From the NCBI RefSeq assembly GCF_014636275.1, contig NZ_BMEB01000002.1, forward strand, positions 558,001-622,000: a DNA stretch of 64,000 nucleotides, written 5' to 3'. Shown in pieces: positions 61,462 to 64,000 of the stretch; the stretch's first letter is position 1, and each line of letters starts with the position of its first letter. This DNA comes from Cellulomonas carbonis. Its GTDB lineage: Bacteria > Actinomycetota > Actinomycetes > Actinomycetales > Cellulomonadaceae. The notes beneath the pieces were generated by a model. The model was given only the letters and a program-made list of their open reading frames with translations. It was not told where the DNA came from and ran no database searches. A program made the position numbers and the translations under genes.

Positions 61462-62522
61462 CCGCCCAGCACCTCCCCGAGGTCGAAGCGCACCGGGCGC
61501 TCGAGCTGTTCGTACGTGCACGATCGCGGGTCGCGGTCCGGCCGCCACCGCTCGAACTGGGTGGTGTGCCGGAACCGGGCCCCCTCCATGTGGTCGTAGC
61601 GCACCTCGACGACCCGCTCGGGTCGCAGCGGCACGAACGACAGGTCCTTGCCGGAGTTCCAGCGGCTCGTCTCGGCCTCGCGCGGCGTGCGCGTGCCGGA
61701 CGCCTGGGCCTCGCGGGTCCACGGGTGCTCGCCGTCGGTCGTCACGAGCGGCTGCAGCTCGGCGAACAGCTCGCGCCGGCGGGCCATGGGGAACGAGCTC
61801 GTGACCCCGACGGACGCGAGCCGTCCGTCGTCGTCGTACAGGCCTAGCAGCAACGAGCCGACGGCGTCGTCGGCGGACTTGTGCACGCGGTAGCCGGCGA
61901 CGACGCAGTCCGCGGTGCGCACGTGCTTGACCTTGCGCATGACGCGCTTGTCCGGCTGGTAGGTCTGCGCCGGGTCCTTGGCGACGACGCCGTCCAGCCC
62001 CGCGCCCTCGAACTGGTCGAACCACCGCCGAGCCTCGTCGAGGTCGGTCGTCGCGCGCGTGAGGTAGACGCCCGGGCCCCGCCCGCCGAGGGCCGCCTCG
62101 AGCGCCGCGCGCCGCTCGCCGAACGGCCGCCCGGTGAGGTCCTCGTCCCCGAGCGCGAGGAGGTCGAAGACGACGAGCACCGCGGGTGTCTGCTCGGCGA
62201 GGAGGCGCACGCGCGACGCGGCCGGGTGGATGCGCTGGAGCAGCGCCTCGAAGTCGAGCCCCGTGGCGTCGGCGTTCGTCACGACGACCTCGCCGTCGAC
62301 GACGCACCGCTCGGGCAGCTCGCGCAGCACCGCCTCGACGACCTCGGGGAAGTACCGCGTGATCGGCTTGGTGTTGCGGCTGCCGATCTCGACCTCGTCG
62401 TCGTCGCGGAAGACGATCGCGCGGAACCCGTCCCACTTGGGCTCGTACACGTGGTCGGGCGGGATCTCGGCGACCGACGTCGCCAGCATCGGGGCGACGG
62501 GCGGCATCACCGGGAGGTCCAT
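61458..62522 (-). CDS. ATP-dependent DNA ligase (LigC-like)
   Basis: The protein has 354 residues. Motif I is YEPKWDGFRAI with the lysine that takes AMP, then VVDGEVVV, VVFDLLAL, the motif IV region LDGVVAKDP and KVKHVRTADCVVAGY (motif V); an OB fold closes it (SWRW-type FERWRPDRDPRSCTYEQLE). No nuclease or polymerase domain is attached, as in LigC of mycobacteria, which acts in DNA repair. It shares a message with ppk2, a possible local ATP source. Confidence 0.92.
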   Translation of the reverse strand: MDLPVMPPVAPMLATSVAEIPPDHVYEPKWDGFRAIVFRDDDEVEIGSRNTKPITRYFPEVVEAVLRELPERCVVDGEVVVTNADATGLDFEALLQRIHPAASRVRLLAEQTPAVLVVFDLLALGDEDLTGRPFGERRAALEAALGGRGPGVYLTRATTDLDEARRWFDQFEGAGLDGVVAKDPAQTYQPDKRVMRKVKHVRTADCVVAGYRVHKSADDAVGSLLLGLYDDDGRLASVGVTSSFPMARRRELFAELQPLVTTDGEHPWTREAQASGTRTPREAETSRWNSGKDLSFVPLRPERVVEVRYDHMEGARFRHTTQFERWRPDRDPRSCTYEQLERPVRFDLGEVLGG

Positions 62523-62568
62523 GGTCGTCAGTGTGGTCCTGGACCCTCCCGGGTGCGACCCCTGGACC

Positions 62569-63549
62569 TCAGGCGGCGACCGGGAGGTCCTCCGGGTGCG
62601 CCGTGCGCTCGCGGTGCCGGCGCTCGACGGTCTGGCCCCACGTCGTCCCGGCGAGCACGAGCACCGCCCCGGCCAGCGCGAGCGGGCCCAGGCGGTCGCC
62701 ACCCAGGCCGAGGCCGACGACGAGCGCCCACAGCGGCTCGGTGCCCAGGAGCAGGCTGACCCGCGACGCCGACGTCCGGCGCACGGCCCACATCTGCACC
62801 GCGAAGGCGAAGACCGTCCCGACCAGCACGAGGTACGCGAGGAGCAACCACTGCAGCCCCGTCAGCGAGGCGGCCACCGCCGCTGGCGGCTCGCCGACGA
62901 CGAGGCTCGCGACGACGAGCAGGCCCGCGGCCGTCGTCATCTGCACGTGCGTGAGCCGCCCGGAGTCGAACGGCCGGCCGTCGGTCCGCCGGTGCATGAG
63001 CGTCACGTGGACGGCGCGCAGCGCGGCGGCGACGAGGACGAGCCAGTCCCCGGGCGCGGGAGCGCGCAGGGCGCCACCCGAGCCGGACGCGAGGAGCGCC
63101 ACGCCGACGACGGTGACGACCGTCGCGACGAAGAACGGGGCGGGGAGCCACGACCGGCGGACCGCGCTCTCCAGCAGCGGCGTCATGACGATCGTGAGGC
63201 TGATGATCAGCCCGGCGTTGGTCGCGCTCGTGTGCGCGATGCCGAAGGTCTCGAAGACCATGATCGCCGCGAGCGTGGCGCCGAGCAGCGCGCCAGTCGC
63301 CGTCTCGCCGCGGGGTCGCCGGTGCGCGGTCCGGCCCCCGCCGGACCGCCGCGCACGGAGCGAGAACGGCACCATCGCGACGGCCGTCAGGGCGAAGCGG
63401 ATCGCGAGGACGGCCACGACCGTCGACGGCGTGACGACGCCCTTGGCCGCGAGGTACGTCGATCCCCAGACGGCGGCGACGAGCAGCAGCAGCGCGTCGA
63501 CGGCCCGCGTCGACGCGCCCGAGCCGGGGCGTCGCCCTCGCGTCGTCAC
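62569..63549 (-). CDS. EamA/DMT-family transporter
   Basis: The GTG start gives 326 residues with about ten membrane spans in two EamA repeats (VAAVWGSTYLAAKGVV, then YLVLVGTVFAFAVQMWAVRR). GTEPLWALVVGL in the second repeat is a family hallmark. It should export a small metabolite, not predictable here. TAGGCT on the minus strand six bases before the GTG implies a leaderless transcript, divergent from the ZIP-like gene, which has the same arrangement. Confidence 0.9.
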   Translation of the reverse strand: MTTRGRRPGSGASTRAVDALLLLVAAVWGSTYLAAKGVVTPSTVVAVLAIRFALTAVAMVPFSLRARRSGGGRTAHRRPRGETATGALLGATLAAIMVFETFGIAHTSATNAGLIISLTIVMTPLLESAVRRSWLPAPFFVATVVTVVGVALLASGSGGALRAPAPGDWLVLVAAALRAVHVTLMHRRTDGRPFDSGRLTHVQMTTAAGLLVVASLVVGEPPAAVAASLTGLQWLLLAYLVLVGTVFAFAVQMWAVRRTSASRVSLLLGTEPLWALVVGLGLGGDRLGPLALAGAVLVLAGTTWGQTVERRHRERTAHPEDLPVAA

Positions 63550-63555
63550 GCGCGG

Positions 63556-63561
63556 AGCCTA
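63556..63561 (-). promoter_or_regulatory. Candidate -10 box, leaderless, for the EamA gene
   Basis: TAGGCT on the minus strand ends six bases before the GTG at 63549. Confidence 0.55.
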
Positions 63562-63591
63562 CGGCCGGTCGCCGTCGCGGGGCCCGCGACC

Positions 63592-63597
63592 TAGCGT
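63592..63597 (+). promoter_or_regulatory. Candidate -10 box, leaderless, for the ZIP-like gene
   Basis: TAGCGT ends six bases before the ATG at 63604; the two divergent starts are 54 bases apart. Confidence 0.5.
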
Positions 63598-63603
63598 CGT
63601 GGG

Positions 63604-64000
63604 ATGCCGTCCTTCGCCGTCGCCGCGCTGCTCCCCACGCTGGTGCTCGCGGCGGTCCACCTCGGTGCCACGAGGCTGCGCGCGGTCGTCGGCGGTCACG
63701 AGCGCGCCGTCGTCTCGGCCGCGGGCGGCATCTCGGTCGCGTACGTCTTCCTGCACCTCCTGCCCGAGGTCGCGGCCGGAGCCGGTGTGCTCGGGGAGTC
63801 GCTCGAGGGGCTGGTCGCCCACGTGCCGCTCCAGGAGATCGCGGTGTTCGTCGTCGCGCTCGCGGGCTTCACGGTCTTCTACCTCGCCGAGCGGTACGCG
63901 GCGCACCGGGGGTCGCCCCGTCACGGCGGCTCGTCCGACACGTCGGCCTCCGCCTTCGTCGTCCACCTCGTCGCGTTCGCGGTGTACAACGTCGCGGTCG
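63604..64000 (+). CDS. ZIP-like integral membrane protein, 3' end outside window
   Basis: The frame runs open to the window edge (132 codons). MPSFAVAALLPTLVLAAVHL and AGGISVAYVFLHLLPEV give two membrane spans, with a third around IAVFVVALAGFTVFYLAERYA and the start of a fourth (VVHLVAFAVYN). The HLLPE motif resembles zinc/iron permeases of the ZIP family, but key histidines lie beyond the window. A cytoplasmic loop (AAHRGSPRHGGSS) is His-containing. Metal transport is only a suggestion. Confidence 0.65.
   Translation, partial: MPSFAVAALLPTLVLAAVHLGATRLRAVVGGHERAVVSAAGGISVAYVFLHLLPEVAAGAGVLGESLEGLVAHVPLQEIAVFVVALAGFTVFYLAERYAAHRGSPRHGGSSDTSASAFVVHLVAFAVYNVAV

Overview
The window is very GC-rich, with codons strongly biased to G or C in the third position, frequent GTG starts and many 4-base start/stop overlaps. 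Gene content points to a high-GC actinobacterium of the Cellulomonas type: a multimodular xylanase/deacetylase exoenzyme, HspR/HAIR-type control of clpB, class II fructose-bisphosphate aldolase, DUF3151, septum-formation and DUF4190 proteins, PurS, and a FabG4-type reductase operon. This assignment is inferred from gene content. I saw no tRNA, rRNA, CRISPR array, transposase or phage gene, so the window reads as ordinary chromosome.

Layout. 1-10.7 kb: tail of a secreted GH10/CBM9/CE4 enzyme, a large cytoplasmic PBP1-PAS-GGDEF-EAL protein, two small genes, and a secreted subtilase that carries the same C-terminal repeat module as the xylanase. 10.7-15.2 kb: an alpha/beta hydrolase, a WYL regulator divergent from a DrrAB-like exporter, and a universal stress protein. 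15.3-22.2 kb: clpB with a HAIR operator, a minus-strand operon of exonuclease III, a DUF4190 protein and a septum-formation protein, then an SDR and pyrE. 22.2-26.7 kb: a YwiC-like membrane protein, an ABC exporter whose ATPase has lost key catalytic residues, an RNA methyltransferase, and a decayed 460-base stretch. 26.7-30.7 kb: a CoA-transferase/thiolase operon, then a PadR plus HAAS-type membrane protein pair.

30.8-38 kb: aldolase, a partner-switching signalling cluster (two STAS proteins around a PAS/SpoIIE/HATPase protein), DUF3151, purA and an aminoglycoside-phosphotransferase-like gene. 38-47.6 kb: purD, purC, an amidohydrolase, two zinc alcohol dehydrogenases, a P-loop kinase, a lipoprotein-like protein, purS, purQ, a GNAT gene and an internally deleted VOC gene. 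47.6-49.8 kb: two tandem GNAT paralogues and a pentapeptide-repeat protein. 49.8-56.6 kb: a fatty-acid locus (MaoC hydratase, FabG4-like reductase and thiolase on the minus strand; TetR and an acyl-CoA oxidase-like flavoenzyme on the plus strand). 56.6-64 kb: radical SAM/SPASM protein plus HemG-like oxidase, a hydrolase, an unknown gene, PPK2 plus LigC-like ligase, an EamA transporter, and the start of a ZIP-like membrane protein.

Four themes recur. (1) At least twelve genes have a TAnnnT -10 box 6-8 bases before the start codon, so they are probably leaderless. (2) Two intergenic palindromes share ends and core but have different, compensating middle segments, like members of one mobile or structured-RNA family. 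(3) Several signalling or transport proteins keep their fold but have lost a hallmark residue (ABC Walker A Lys, LOV Cys, CE4 motif-2 His). (4) Long GC-rich perfect hairpins mark many gene ends.
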